A stretch of DNA of 6,593 bases, taken from contig DASZKZ010000057.1 of assembly GCA_035552595.1 (NCBI GenBank), positions 1 to 6,593 of the forward strand, written 5' to 3'. A program made the translations under genes and the position numbers. Positions 6,438 through 6,593 of this stretch are shown piece by piece. Origin of the DNA: Aeolococcus sp035552595. GTDB lineage: Bacteria; Chloroflexota; Dormibacteria; Aeolococcales; Aeolococcaceae. Below the pieces are notes generated by a model. That model did no database searches, had not been told where the DNA came from, and saw only the letters and a list, made by a program, of their open reading frames with translations. Each line of letters starts with the position of its first letter. Positions within the stretch are counted from its first letter, which is position 1.

Positions 6438-6593
6438 GGGGCGGGCGCGAGGACCGCGCGCGCCTCGAGACCGGCCACCGCCGCGACAACCAAAGCCGCC
6501 GTCGGATCGGCCCACCACCACCCCAGCGTCCCGTTGGCGAGCAAGCCGACGACTGCGAGCAACGCAATGGCCGCGCCGACACCGCTGAGCGTG
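6434..6593 (-). CDS. C-terminal end of a cation diffusion facilitator (CDF) transporter, partial
   Basis: Reading the minus strand in from the window edge gives 52 codons then TGA (6436-6434). Two hydrophobic segments are seen, about residues 3-20 and 32-44 of the fragment, joined by LGWWWADPTAA. The GWWWADP turn before the last helix is characteristic of short actinobacterial-type CDF proteins (PF01545) that export Zn2+, Cd2+ or related divalent metals. The protein ends about 12 residues after the last helix, so it would lack the usual cytoplasmic C-terminal domain of longer CDFs. The metal-binding residues expected in earlier helices lie outside the window. Identification rests on this short motif and the hydrophobicity pattern. 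Confidence 0.6.
   Translation of the reverse strand, partial: TLSGVGAAIALLAVVGLLANGTLGWWWADPTAALVVAAVAGLEARAVLAPAP

Noticed and set aside
6364..6582. Minus-strand 72-codon open frame at the right end
   Set aside because: Arg/Pro/Ser-rich with no family resemblance, and it lies in a different frame from the CDF-like fragment, which has coherent helices and the GWWWADP motif.
1..6593. CRISPR array, transposon ends, tRNA or rRNA genes, riboswitches
   Set aside because: No long direct repeats, no terminal inverted repeats with a transposase, and no tRNA-like or conserved RNA core was seen on either strand.

Overview
The window is very GC-rich DNA with tightly packed genes, G/C-ending codons and GTG or leaderless-type starts. 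This fits an actinobacterium-like or other high-GC Gram-positive-type environmental lineage, but nothing seen fixes the genus. No rRNA, tRNA, CRISPR array, transposase or phage gene was found, and most of the window looks like ordinary chromosomal housekeeping and accessory DNA.

Layout, left to right: (1) 23-1177, minus strand, a P-loop ATPase of the archaeal-type/ATPase_2 kind with a C-terminal winged helix. (2) 1178-1279, a 102-bp divergent regulatory gap holding a 15-bp-period array of CTTACAG, a perfect 12-bp palindrome, a promoter-like element for the ATPase and a TANNNT box for the other side. (3) 1280-3253, plus strand, a complete FtsH-type membrane AAA+ zinc protease with a proline-rich N-terminal extension. 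(4) 3019-4644, minus strand, a polytopic membrane protein resembling GT-C/GT87 (DUF2029) glycosyltransferases. Its reading frame runs 235 bp into the 3' end of ftsH. (5) 4645-4890, a divergent gap with no TA dinucleotide. (6) 4891-6390, plus strand, a 14-TM DHA2-type MFS exporter. (7) 6434-6593, minus strand, the last 52 codons of a probable cation diffusion facilitator (CDF) transporter cut by the window edge.

The genes alternate in strand: divergent, convergent, divergent, convergent. None form an operon here. Four of the five act in or at the membrane: protease, lipid-linked-sugar-type transferase, exporter and cation transporter. I see no sequence evidence that they form one pathway. The most unusual signals are the spaced repeat array between the ATPase and ftsH, the hydrophobic non-aromatic residue at the FtsH pore-loop position, and the long convergent overlap at the ftsH 3' end. 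I did not find a convincing new multi-gene system.
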